Origin: Mycobacterium sp. ACS4054
GTDB lineage: Bacteria > Actinomycetota > Actinomycetes > Mycobacteriales > Mycobacteriaceae
NCBI RefSeq assembly: GCF_001667275.1
Contig: NZ_LZHV01000056.1
Span: 1-64,000, forward strand
Direction of reading: 5' to 3'
DNA length: 64,000 nt
The notes below the pieces were generated by a model that saw only the letters and a program-made list of their open reading frames with translations, was not told the origin of the DNA and did no database searches. Positions 38,417-46,731 of this stretch are shown piece by piece; the stretch's first letter is position 1; every line of letters starts with the position of its first letter. Made by a program: the position numbers and the translations under genes.

Positions 38417-39601
38417 CTAGACCATGGTGTCGCCGGGCGGCAACCCAAATTCGTTGTTCCCAAAGATCTGGTAGGCCCGCTCGGGGTCGTTGGCCGCGTG
38501 CACCCGGCCGGCGTGCGCATCGCGCCAAAAACGTTGCACCGGTTGGTCATTGCCCAACGCGGTGGCGCCGGAGGCCTCGAACAGCCGGTCGATGGAAGCG
38601 ATCGCGCGGCCGGTGGCGCGCACCTGGTCGCGGCGGGCGCGGGCGCGCAGCTCGAACGGGATCTCCTTGCCGGCACTCAACAACGCGTATTCGTCGGCGA
38701 CGTTGCCGCTCAGCTGGCGCCACGCCGCGTCGATATCGCTGGCCGCCTCGGCGATGCGCACCTTGGCGAACGGGTCGTCCTTGGCCTTCTCCCCGGCGAA
38801 CGCCGCGCGCACCCGCTTGCCCTGGTGCTCCACGTGTGCGTCGTACGCGCCGTAGGCCATGCCGACGATCGGGGCGGAGATGGTGGTGGGGTGCATTGTG
38901 CCCCAAGGCATCTTGTAGACCGGCGCGGTGTTGGTCTCGTACCCGCCGGCGGTGCCGTCGTTCATCGCCTTGTAGGAAAGGAAGCGGTGCCGGGGCACGA
39001 AAACGTCCTTGACGACCACGGTGTTACTGCCGGTGCCGCGCAGGCCGACGACGTGCCACACGTCGTCGATGCGGTATTCGCTGCGCGGGATCAGGAAGCT
39101 GCCGAAGTCGACCGGGCGGCCGTCCTTGATCACCGGACCGCCGAGGAAGGCCCACGTGGCGTGGTCACATCCCGACGACCAGTTCCACGAACCGTTGACC
39201 AGATACCCGCCGTCGGTCACCACGCCCGCGCCCATGGGCGCGTACGACGACGACACCCGCACGTTCGGGTCCTCGCCCCAGACCTCTTCCTGGGCCTGCT
39301 GGTCGAACAACGCCAGGTGCCAGTTGTGCACGCCGATGATCGAGCTGACCCAGCCGGTGGAACCGCACGCGCTGGCCAGCCGCCGCACCGCCTCGTAGAA
39401 CAGGGTCGGATCGCATTGCAATCCGCCCCACTGTTCGGGCTGCAGCAGCGTGAAGAAGCCGATGTCCTGCAGCTCCTGAACGGTCTCGTCGGGCAGCCGG
39501 CGCAAATCCTCCGTCGCCTGCGCGCGCTCGCGAATCCGCGGCAGCAGGTCATCGATACCGGCCAAAACCGACTGCGCGTCGCGCTGTTGAATGGACGTCA
39601 C
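38417..39601 (-). CDS. hsaA: HsaA, 3-HSA hydroxylase oxygenase component
   Basis: 394 aa, equal to Rv3570c. It is a flavin-dependent monooxygenase with acyl-CoA dehydrogenase fold that hydroxylates 3-HSA to the catechol using FMNH2 from HsaB. The start is the GTG at 39601, with GGAGG eight bases upstream; an upstream TTG at 39622 lies before that ribosome site and is rejected. It leads the hsaA-hsaD-hsaC-hsaB operon, with a KstR-like site upstream. Confidence 0.95.
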   Translation of the reverse strand: MTSIQQRDAQSVLAGIDDLLPRIRERAQATEDLRRLPDETVQELQDIGFFTLLQPEQWGGLQCDPTLFYEAVRRLASACGSTGWVSSIIGVHNWHLALFDQQAQEEVWGEDPNVRVSSSYAPMGAGVVTDGGYLVNGSWNWSSGCDHATWAFLGGPVIKDGRPVDFGSFLIPRSEYRIDDVWHVVGLRGTGSNTVVVKDVFVPRHRFLSYKAMNDGTAGGYETNTAPVYKMPWGTMHPTTISAPIVGMAYGAYDAHVEHQGKRVRAAFAGEKAKDDPFAKVRIAEAASDIDAAWRQLSGNVADEYALLSAGKEIPFELRARARRDQVRATGRAIASIDRLFEASGATALGNDQPVQRFWRDAHAGRVHAANDPERAYQIFGNNEFGLPPGDTMV

Positions 39602-39650
39602 TAGGTTTGCCTCCTGGGCCAAACTTAATCAGTGGACTTACACCAGAGAC

Positions 39651-39664
39651 TAGAACACGTTCCG
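39651..39664. promoter_or_regulatory. KstR operator upstream of hsaA (one mismatch)
   Basis: TAGAACACGTTCCG fits TnnAACnnGTTnnA except for the final A, which is G. It lies 50 bp upstream of the hsaA start. Confidence 0.72.
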
Positions 39665-39718
39665 ATTTGTGTCGAGCAGGGTATTCCTGCGGCTGGTAGC
39701 GATACGAATCGGCTTTTC

Positions 39719-39732
39719 TGTAACATGTTCTA
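39719..39732. promoter_or_regulatory. KstR operator upstream of kshB
   Basis: TGTAACATGTTCTA matches TnnAACnnGTTnnA at all fixed positions. It lies 26 bp upstream of the kshB start. With the weaker site at 39651 it gives the hsaA/kshB divergent region two operators 68 bp apart. Confidence 0.87.
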
Positions 39733-39757
39733 GTTGTGACGAGAGGGAGGATGGGTC

Positions 39758-40840
39758 GTGGCCGAGGCCAATCTCGACGAGCCGCTCGGTGACCACGTCC
39801 TGGAGCTGCAGATCGCCGAGGTAGTCGCGGAAACCGACGACGCGCGATCCCTGGTGTTCGCGGTGCCCGACGAGCCGGGCGACCCAGAGATTCCGCCCGA
39901 ACGGCTGCGCTACGCGCCCGGCCAATTCCTGACGCTGCGCGTTCCCAGCGAACGCACCGGCTCGGTGGCCCGCTGCTACTCGCTGTGCAGCTCGCCGTTC
40001 ACGGACGACGCGCTGACGGTCACGGTCAAGCGGACCGCGGACGGGTACGCGTCGAACTGGCTGTGTGAGCACGCGCGGGCGGGCATGCGGATCCACGTGC
40101 TGGCGCCGTCCGGCAACTTCGTGCCCAAGACGCTCGACGACGACTTCTTGCTGATGGCCGCGGGTAGCGGCATCACCCCGATCATGTCGATCGCCAAGTC
40201 GGCGCTCGCCGAGGGCAGCGGCCAGGTGACGCTGCTGTATGCCAACCGCGACGACCGCTCGGTGATCTTCGCCGAAGCGCTGCGCGAGCTGTCGGCCAAG
40301 TATCCCGACCGGCTGACGGTGGTGCACTGGCTGGAATCGCTGCAGGGGATGCCGAGCGTGCCCGCGCTGGCGAAGCTCGCCGCCCCGTTCACGGATCGGC
40401 CCGTGTACATCTGCGGGCCCGGCCCCTTCATGGATGCGGCCCGCGAAGCGCTGGACTCGCTGAAAGTGCCTGCGCCGCAAGTGCATATCGAGGTGTTCAA
40501 ATCGCTGGACTCCGACCCGTTCGCGGCGGTCAAGATCGACGACACCGCCGCGGGCGACCAGCCGCCGGCCACCGCGGTGGTGGAGCTGGACGGTGAAACC
40601 CACACGGTGTCGTGGCCGCGTCACGCCAAGTTGCTCGACGTGTTGCTCGCGAAGGGTTTGGATGCGCCGTTCTCGTGCCGCGAGGGCCACTGCGGCGCGT
40701 GCGCCTGCACCCTGAAGGGCGGCAAGGTGAGCATGGAGGTCAACGACGTGCTCGAGCAGCAAGACCTCGACGACGGCCTCATCCTGGCCTGTCAATCTCA
40801 CCCGGAATCTGATTCGGTAGAAGTCACCTACGACGAGTAG
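39758..40840 (+). CDS. kshB: KshB, reductase of 3-ketosteroid 9-alpha-hydroxylase
   Basis: 360 aa (Rv3571 is 358). The N-terminal FAD domain has RCYSLCSSP, followed by an NAD-binding domain (LLMAAGSGITPIMSI, YICGPGPFMD). The C-terminal plant-type [2Fe-2S] ferredoxin has ligands C307, C312, C315 and C345. KshB passes electrons from NADH to KshA for opening of ring B. GTG start at 39758 behind AGGGAGG; the ATG at 39751 is out of frame. KshA itself is not in the window. Confidence 0.95.
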   Translation: MAEANLDEPLGDHVLELQIAEVVAETDDARSLVFAVPDEPGDPEIPPERLRYAPGQFLTLRVPSERTGSVARCYSLCSSPFTDDALTVTVKRTADGYASNWLCEHARAGMRIHVLAPSGNFVPKTLDDDFLLMAAGSGITPIMSIAKSALAEGSGQVTLLYANRDDRSVIFAEALRELSAKYPDRLTVVHWLESLQGMPSVPALAKLAAPFTDRPVYICGPGPFMDAAREALDSLKVPAPQVHIEVFKSLDSDPFAAVKIDDTAAGDQPPATAVVELDGETHTVSWPRHAKLLDVLLAKGLDAPFSCREGHCGACACTLKGGKVSMEVNDVLEQQDLDDGLILACQSHPESDSVEVTYDE

Positions 40841-40890
40841 TCGCGGGGTTAGGTTCACCCTTAGGGTTGGCGAACCGAGAGGGGAGCGGC

Positions 40891-41424
40891 ATGAAGCGGC
40901 TGATCACCGGGTTTGCGGTGGCCACAACGGCCTTGGCGTTGCTGCCCGGACCGCCCGCCGGCGCGGCCAGCAACACCGCCACCACGTTGTTCCCGCTGGA
41001 CGGACCCAACCAGCTGGAGACGCGCACCATCCTCAATTGCTTCAAGGCCGACGGGCACTGTGACTTCACCGCCGGGGCCGACATGCTGACGCCCGACGGG
41101 GTGACCGGCTTCCCCCACGAGCTGTGGGCCCGGCAGACCACCGAGATCCGCTCGTCGAACCGGCTGGCTTATCTCGACGCGCACGCCACCGGTCAGTACG
41201 AGCGGGTGATGAAGTCGATGGGCTCCGACGAGATCACCACGGTCTACTTCGGCGAGGGACCGCCGGACAAGTACCAGACGACGGGGCGCATCGACTCCAC
41301 CGATTGGCAGACGGGTCAGCCCAAGACGGACAACAACGTCATCGTCTGCACCCACATCCAGGTGGTCTACCCCGGGGTCAACATCACCTCCCCCAGCACC
41401 TGCGCGGTCACGACGTTCTCGTAA
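40891..41424 (+). CDS. Secreted protein of unknown function (Rv3572-like)
   Basis: 177 aa, close in length to Rv3572. An N-terminal signal peptide is clear (MKRLITGFAVATTALALL, cleavage near AGAASN). The mature part has four cysteines in the pattern expected for two disulphides (C at about 50, 57, 152 and 171). No enzyme motif was recognised. GAGAGGGGAG precedes the ATG. It follows kshB by 50 bp and could be cotranscribed with it. A strong hairpin follows the stop. Confidence 0.85.
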   Translation: MKRLITGFAVATTALALLPGPPAGAASNTATTLFPLDGPNQLETRTILNCFKADGHCDFTAGADMLTPDGVTGFPHELWARQTTEIRSSNRLAYLDAHATGQYERVMKSMGSDEITTVYFGEGPPDKYQTTGRIDSTDWQTGQPKTDNNVIVCTHIQVVYPGVNITSPSTCAVTTFS

Positions 41425-41434
41425 GCCCTTGTGG

Positions 41435-41501
41435 CGCGCCGAGATTGCGCCCATGGCTGCGATTCCGTGAAATCCACGACCGTGGCGGCAATCTCGGCGC
41501 G
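41435..41501. terminator. Perfect 14-bp-stem inverted repeat between convergent genes
   Basis: CGCGCCGAGATTGC at 41435-41448 is exactly complementary to 41488-41501, with about 39 bases between. It sits between the Rv3572-like stop and the fadE34 stop, where it can terminate both transcripts. There is no T-run. Confidence 0.75.
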
Positions 41502-41507
41502 AACGAC

Positions 41508-43631
41508 CTAGCGCGGGAGGCCGAGCAGCCGCTCGGCGGCGACGGTGAGCAGGATCTGCTCGGTGCCGCCGGCGATGGTGAGGCAGCGGGTGTTCAGGAA
41601 GTCGTACACCGCGTGGTTGCGAACCAGCCCGCCGCCGTCGGCGACGTCCATCATGTATTCGGCCAGCGCCTGCCGGTAGCGCACCCCGATGAGCTTGCGG
41701 ACGCTGGACTGCGCCCCCGGGTCCTGCCCGCCCACGGCTAGCTGGGCGATCCGCTGGTCCAGCAGCGCGCCGGTTTGGGCGATGACGATCAACCGGCCGA
41801 GCCGGTCCTGCTGCGCGGCGTCGAGGTCGAGCTTCTCCAGCACCTTGAGCAGCTCCTCCATCGGATTGCCCAGCGCGGTGCCGGTGGCCATCGCGATCCG
41901 CTCGTTCGCCAGCGTGGTGCGCGCCAGCCGCCAGCCGTCGTTGACGTGCCCGACCACCAGCTCGTCGGGAACGAACACGTTGTCCAGGAAGACCTCGTTG
42001 AACAGCGAGTCACCGGTGATCTCGCGCAGCGGGCGGATCTCGATGCCCGGCGAGCGCATGTCCACCAGGAAGTAGGTGATGCCCTTGTGCTTCGGCGCGT
42101 CGGGGTCGGTCCGCGCCAGGCACACGCCCCAGCGGGCTTTGTGCGCGGCCGACGTCCACACCTTCTGCCCGGTGAGCAGCCAGCCGCCCTCACCGCGCAC
42201 GGCTTTTGTGCGCAGCGACGCCAGGTCCGACCCGGCTCCCGGCTCGGAAAACAGCTGACACCAGAGGAATTCACCGCGCAGCGTGCCCGGGACGAAACGC
42301 TCGATCTGTTCGGGCGTGCCGTGTTCGAGGATCGTCGGCGCCGCCCACCAGCCGATCACCAGGTCCGGACGAGCCACGCCGGCCGCCGCGAGCTCCTGAT
42401 CGATCAGCAGCTGTTCGGCGGGTGACGCACCCCGCCCGTGCGGCGCCGGCCAGTGCGGCGCCTGCAACCCCGCCTCGGCGAGCGCCGCCTGCCGCTTCTC
42501 GGCGGGCAGCGCGGCGATCTCGGCGACGGCCGCGGCGATCTCCGCGCGCTGGCCCTCGACCTCGGTGAGGTCGATCCCCAGGCGGCGCCGCACCCCGCCC
42601 TGGGTCAGTTCGGTGACCCGGCGCAGCCACCGTTCGGCGCCGCCCAGGAACCGGCCGATGGCGTGCGCCCGGCGCAGGTACAGGTGCGCGTCGTGTTCCC
42701 AGGTGCAGCCGATGCCGCCGAGCACCTGGATGCAGTCCTTCACGTTGGCCTTCACGGCGGCGATGCCGGTGCTGGCCGCCAAAGCGGCCGCGATCGAAAA
42801 CTGGTCGGCGTCGCTGTCCGCGGCGGCGCGCGCGGCGTCGGCGGCGGCCACCTCGGCCTGCTCGGCGCGGCACAGCATCTCCGCGCAGAGGTGCTTGACG
42901 GCCTGGAAGCTGCCGATCGGCTTGCCGAACTGCTCACGGACCTTCGCGTAGTCGACGGCGGTGTCCAGCGACCACCGGGTCACCCCGGCCGCCTCGGCCG
43001 CCAGCACGGTCGCCGTCAATTCCTCGACGCGCCGGCGCGACGCCGTGATCACGGTGGCCGGCGCGGACGTCAGCACCACCCGGGCCAACGGCCGGGAGAA
43101 GTCGGTGGCCTCCAGCGCCTCGACCTGCACGCCGTCGCTGTCGGTGTCCACCAGCAGCCACTCGTCGCCGGCCGGCAGCAACAGGACGCCGCCGTCGGCG
43201 GCGCCCAGGACCAACGGCAGGACCCCCGACGCCCGCGAAGTCTCGCTGTCGAATTGGGCGTCACCCTCGAGCGCCAGCCCCGCGAAGCGCTCGCCCGCCG
43301 CCAATTGCGCCAACAGGCCGGGGTCGGTGACGACGAGCGTCGCCAGCGCGGTGGTGGCGACCGGCCCGGGAACCAGCGCCTTGGCCGCCTCCTCGACCAT
43401 CGCGCACAGGTCCTCGACGCTGCCGCCCGCGCCACCGTGCTCCTCGGGGATTGCCACGCCGAAGATGCCCAGCTCGGCCAGGCCTGCGAACACCGGGCGC
43501 CACGCGTCGGCATCGCCCTGCTCGACCTCGCGGATCGCCGTGGTCCCGCCGGGGCCCGACGCCGAATTGCGGGCCCAGTCGCGCACCAGGGCGCGCGCGG
43601 CGAACTGCTCGTCTGTGACGGTCGCTACCAC
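41508..43631 (-). CDS. fadE34: FadE34 (ChsE3), double-length acyl-CoA dehydrogenase for the steroid side chain
   Basis: 707 aa (Rv3573c is 711). Two acyl-CoA dehydrogenase halves are fused: residues about 1-340 are the shortened type (KVREQFGKPIGSFQAVKHLCAE), and about 360-707 are the full type (FSEPGAGSDLASLRTKA, IAGGTEQILLTVAAERLLGLPR). This mirrors the two-gene pairs such as FadE28-FadE29. The M. tuberculosis enzyme oxidises the C5 steroid side-chain CoA ester. GTG start at 43631 with GGAGG upstream. It is divergent from kstR, sharing a perfect KstR operator. Confidence 0.94.
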   Translation of the reverse strand: MVATVTDEQFAARALVRDWARNSASGPGGTTAIREVEQGDADAWRPVFAGLAELGIFGVAIPEEHGGAGGSVEDLCAMVEEAAKALVPGPVATTALATLVVTDPGLLAQLAAGERFAGLALEGDAQFDSETSRASGVLPLVLGAADGGVLLLPAGDEWLLVDTDSDGVQVEALEATDFSRPLARVVLTSAPATVITASRRRVEELTATVLAAEAAGVTRWSLDTAVDYAKVREQFGKPIGSFQAVKHLCAEMLCRAEQAEVAAADAARAAADSDADQFSIAAALAASTGIAAVKANVKDCIQVLGGIGCTWEHDAHLYLRRAHAIGRFLGGAERWLRRVTELTQGGVRRRLGIDLTEVEGQRAEIAAAVAEIAALPAEKRQAALAEAGLQAPHWPAPHGRGASPAEQLLIDQELAAAGVARPDLVIGWWAAPTILEHGTPEQIERFVPGTLRGEFLWCQLFSEPGAGSDLASLRTKAVRGEGGWLLTGQKVWTSAAHKARWGVCLARTDPDAPKHKGITYFLVDMRSPGIEIRPLREITGDSLFNEVFLDNVFVPDELVVGHVNDGWRLARTTLANERIAMATGTALGNPMEELLKVLEKLDLDAAQQDRLGRLIVIAQTGALLDQRIAQLAVGGQDPGAQSSVRKLIGVRYRQALAEYMMDVADGGGLVRNHAVYDFLNTRCLTIAGGTEQILLTVAAERLLGLPR

Positions 43632-43740
43632 CGTTGGGACCTCCGCGTCCTTCGCGTCGACGTGACGTGGGGCCTACGACCCCTAGCTCTCGATTCTCCT
43701 GCGTGCATCGGGTCGCTGCGCAACCCTCCTCTTCGCAGAC

Positions 43741-43754
43741 TAGAACGTGTTCTA
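43741..43754. promoter_or_regulatory. KstR operator between fadE34 and kstR
   Basis: TAGAACGTGTTCTA is the best KstR site in the window: it matches TnnAACnnGTTnnA at every fixed base, with outer symmetry TAGAAC/GTTCTA. It lies 110 bp before fadE34 and 142 bp before kstR, so it can repress fadE34 and autoregulate kstR. Confidence 0.92.
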
Positions 43755-43895
43755 ATAGTGCCAGCGATCGACCGTCAAGTCGAACGCCATCACAGCAGCA
43801 CACGCCGCTGTCCCGGCGGTACGGAGGTGGGAAATTCACACTCAGCATGCGTATCGTTTGCAAGCGAGCCGCCAGGAACAGGAGCAACCCGTCAC

Positions 43896-44555
43896 ATGCC
43901 AGCCAGTGCCAACTCGAGCCGCGCTTCCGACTCGCAGCCGCGCGAGGTGATGAACGTGGCGGTATTGGCAGAGTCCGAACTTGGCTCGGAGGCCCAGCGG
44001 GAACGCCGCAAGCGGATCCTGGACGCCACCATGGCCATCGCGTCCAAGGGCGGCTACGAGGCGGTGCAGATGCGGGCCGTCGCCGACCGCGCCGACGTGG
44101 CGGTGGGCACGCTGTACCGGTACTTCCCGTCCAAGGTGCACCTGCTGGTGTCGGCGCTGGGCCGGGAATTCAGCCGCATCGACGCCAAGACCGACCGCTC
44201 CTCGATGACCGGGGGCACGCCGTTCCAGCGGCTGAACTTCATGGTCGGCAAGCTGAACCGGGCGATGCAGCGCAATCCCCTGCTCACCGAGGCCATGACG
44301 CGCGCCTACGTCTTCGCCGACGCCTCCGCGGCCAGCGAGGTCGACCAGGTCGAGAAGCTCATCGATTCGATGTTCGCCCGCGCGATGGCCGACGGCGAAC
44401 CGACCGAGGATCAGTACCACATCGCCCGGGTCATCTCCGACGTCTGGCTGTCCAACCTGCTCGCCTGGCTCACCCGGCGCGCCTCGGCGACCGACGTCAG
44501 CAAGCGACTGGATCTGGCGGTGCGGCTATTGATCGGCGACACCGAAAGCGGCTAG
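43896..44555 (+). CDS. kstR: KstR, TetR-family repressor of cholesterol catabolism
   Basis: 219 aa, the counterpart of Rv3574. The HTH is about residues 38-84 (AVADRADVAVGTLYRYFPSKVHLL), followed by the ligand-binding domain, which is known to bind 3-oxo-cholestenoyl-CoA esters. The ATG at 43896 is chosen; an internal ATG at 43950 (MNVAVLAESE) begins the part conserved with M. tuberculosis. An operator is at 43741. A hairpin follows the stop. Confidence 0.96.
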   Translation: MPASANSSRASDSQPREVMNVAVLAESELGSEAQRERRKRILDATMAIASKGGYEAVQMRAVADRADVAVGTLYRYFPSKVHLLVSALGREFSRIDAKTDRSSMTGGTPFQRLNFMVGKLNRAMQRNPLLTEAMTRAYVFADASAASEVDQVEKLIDSMFARAMADGEPTEDQYHIARVISDVWLSNLLAWLTRRASATDVSKRLDLAVRLLIGDTESG

Positions 44556-44601
44556 GCGGCGATCGCAAGCGCGGCTTGACCGGGCGAAGCGGGTCGCCGC
44601 C
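44555..44601. terminator. Hairpin between convergent kstR and LacI gene
   Basis: GGCGGCGA at 44555-44562 pairs with TCGCCGCC at 44594-44601, an 8-bp GC stem with a 31-base loop in the short convergent gap. It is a modest terminator candidate without a T-tract. Confidence 0.5.
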
Positions 44602-44607
44602 AGATTG

Positions 44608-45687
44608 TTACGCGGGCGGCCCCGCCGTGCGGCCCCGGATGAGCTCGGTGTCCAACACCTCGACGACCGGCAGGCCCGACCGCGGCGGACGCAACAACAA
44701 CTCGCCCGCCCGGCGGCCCTTCTGCAGGCTCGGCTGCGCCACCGTGGTCAACCCGCGGCCGATCGCGTCGGGCACGCCGTCGAAACCGGTCACGGTCATC
44801 TGCCCAGGCACGTAAATGCCATGTGCGCGTAGATAATCCATGGCCGACAGGGCCAGGATGTCCGCCGTGCACATCAGCGCGGTGATCCGCGGATTGGCCT
44901 CCAGCGCGGCCTTGGCGGCGGTGCCGCCGGAGTCCGGCAGGTGCTCGTAGCTTTCCACCACGGTCAGCGCGCCGGGGTCGACGCCGGCGGCCGTCATCGC
45001 CTCCCACACGCCGACGATGCGTTCGCGCTGCACGTCGAAGGCCGGCGATCGCAACCGGTCGGCGTCCACCAGTCCCTGCCGGCGGTCGCGGCCCAGCCGC
45101 ATGGTCAGCAGCCCGATCTCGCGATGCCCCAGCCCCAGCACGTACTCCGCCAGCTCACGCATCGCCGCCCGGTCGTCGATGGCGACCCGGGACACACCGG
45201 CGAGGCCCTTCGGTTGGTCGACGACCACCACCGGCAATCGGCGCTGCAAGACGACCTGGAGGTACGGGTCCTCTTCGCAGACCGAATACACCACGAAGCC
45301 GTCCACCCCGGCGCCGAGCACCGCGCCCGTCCCGTCTTCGATGCTGCGGCCGGGGCCGACGGCCACCAACAACAAGCCCTGCCCCAGCTCCTCGCAGGAC
45401 TGCGCGACCCCGGCTACGAAATCCCGCGCCGCCGGGTCGCTGAAGAAATAGGTCAGCGGCTCGGCCATCACCAGCCCGACCGCGCCTGCCTTGCGGGTGC
45501 GCAACGACCGCGCCACCGGGTCGGGACCCGGGTAACCCAACCGCTTGGCCGTCGCGAGGACGCGTTCACGGAGATCGGCGGAGAGCTGATCCGGCCGGTT
45601 GAAGGCGTTCGAGATCGTGGTGCGCGAAACCTTCAGTTCGTCCGCCAACGACGCCAGCGTCGCACGCCGGCGTGGTGCGGGACTCAC
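44608..45687 (-). CDS. LacI-family transcriptional regulator (Rv3575c-like)
   Basis: 359 aa, equal in length to Rv3575c. The N-terminal HTH and hinge are clear (SLADELKVSRTTISNAFNRPDQLS, then KRLGYPGPDPVARSLRTRKAGAVGLV). Residues about 70-350 are a periplasmic-binding-protein-like sensor domain. Target and ligand are unknown. GTG start at 45687. Divergent from the ZnuABC-type operon across a 123-bp region, but the strongest operator there resembles a Zur box rather than a LacI site. Confidence 0.88.
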   Translation of the reverse strand: MSPAPRRRATLASLADELKVSRTTISNAFNRPDQLSADLRERVLATAKRLGYPGPDPVARSLRTRKAGAVGLVMAEPLTYFFSDPAARDFVAGVAQSCEELGQGLLLVAVGPGRSIEDGTGAVLGAGVDGFVVYSVCEEDPYLQVVLQRRLPVVVVDQPKGLAGVSRVAIDDRAAMRELAEYVLGLGHREIGLLTMRLGRDRRQGLVDADRLRSPAFDVQRERIVGVWEAMTAAGVDPGALTVVESYEHLPDSGGTAAKAALEANPRITALMCTADILALSAMDYLRAHGIYVPGQMTVTGFDGVPDAIGRGLTTVAQPSLQKGRRAGELLLRPPRSGLPVVEVLDTELIRGRTAGPPA

Positions 45688-45747
45688 AGTCGGTGACGCT
45701 ACAGCGAATCCGCGTGCGCGGGTGCGCGGCGTACACCAGTCACTTTG

Positions 45748-45768
45748 TAATGGAAACGATTTTCATTA
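45748..45768. promoter_or_regulatory. Zur/Fur-type inverted repeat upstream of the metal ABC operon
   Basis: A 21-bp AT-rich imperfect palindrome has left half TAATGGAAAC and right half GATTTTCATTA. It stands out in this very GC-rich sequence and resembles mycobacterial Zur boxes. It lies 42 bp before the znuA start. Zinc-dependent repression of znuACB is inferred from the site and the operon content. Confidence 0.75.
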
Positions 45769-45810
45769 GTATTGTGGGTCGGCCGACCGGCCGGCGAGAG
45801 GACATCGAAC

Positions 45811-46731
45811 GTGCGCATGGGGCGGATCCCGATGGCCGGGCTGCGTTGGCTGCCCGCCGCGTTGGTCTTGCTGGCCGCCGTCGGCTGTGGCGGCGTCGCG
45901 CACCCGCGGGCGGCCACCGTCGTCGCCTCCACCGGCGTTTGGGGCAGCGTGGCCAGCGCCGTCACCGGCCGTCACATCGCGGTCAAGTCCATCCTGACCG
46001 GGGGCGACACCGACCCGCACTCCTACCAAGCCAGCCCGTCGGACGCGGCCGCCATCACCGACGCCACCCTGGTCGTCTACAACGGCGGCGGCTACGACCC
46101 GTGGGTGGAGCAGATGCTGGCCAGTCACCCCGGCGTGAAGTCGATCGGCGCCTACTCGTTCCTGAAGCCAACCGCCACCGGGGAGCAACCGGCCAACGAG
46201 CACGTCTTCTACGACCTCGACGTCGCCAAATCGGTCGCGTTCGCCATCGCGGACCGCGTGGCCGCCATCGACCCGGCGCACGCCGCCGACTACCGTGCCA
46301 ACGCCGCCGAGTTCTGCCGCGGCGCGGACGCGATCGCCATCTCCGAACACGCCATCGCCAACGCCTACCCGGGCACCGCGGTCATCGCGACCGAACCCGT
46401 CGGGCACTACCTGCTTTCGGCGTCCGGCTTGATCAACCGCACGCCGCCCGCCTTCACCGCGGCCAACGAGAACGAGACGGATCCCTCGCCGTCCGACATG
46501 GCGTTCGTCCTCGACCTGATCAACCACCGTCAGGTGGCGGCGCTTCTGGTCAACCCGCAGACGTCCACGGCCGCGATCAACGGCGTGCGCGACGCCGCGC
46601 GGCGCGTGGGGGTGCCGGTGACCGAGCTGAGCGAGACCCTGCCCGAGGGCACGGATTACCTGACGTGGCAGCGCAATACGGTCAACCAGTTGCTGGCCGC
46701 GCTGCAATCACGCCGGTCAGTGCAGCCGTGA
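45811..46731 (+). CDS. znuA: ZnuA/TroA-type metal-binding lipoprotein of an ABC transporter
   Basis: 306 aa. The signal peptide ends in a lipobox-like AAVGC (Cys26). Metal ligands of cluster A-I proteins are visible: His in TDPHSY, His in NEHVFYDLD, His in PVGHYLL and Asp in ENETDPSPSD. The His-rich loop of many ZnuA proteins is absent. The GTG at 45811 has GAGAGG nine bases upstream; the ATG at 45817 is less well placed. It overlaps znuC by GTGA and sits behind a Zur-like box. Zinc is more likely than manganese because of the box, but this is inference. Confidence 0.85.
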   Translation: MRMGRIPMAGLRWLPAALVLLAAVGCGGVAHPRAATVVASTGVWGSVASAVTGRHIAVKSILTGGDTDPHSYQASPSDAAAITDATLVVYNGGGYDPWVEQMLASHPGVKSIGAYSFLKPTATGEQPANEHVFYDLDVAKSVAFAIADRVAAIDPAHAADYRANAAEFCRGADAIAISEHAIANAYPGTAVIATEPVGHYLLSASGLINRTPPAFTAANENETDPSPSDMAFVLDLINHRQVAALLVNPQTSTAAINGVRDAARRVGVPVTELSETLPEGTDYLTWQRNTVNQLLAALQSRRSVQP

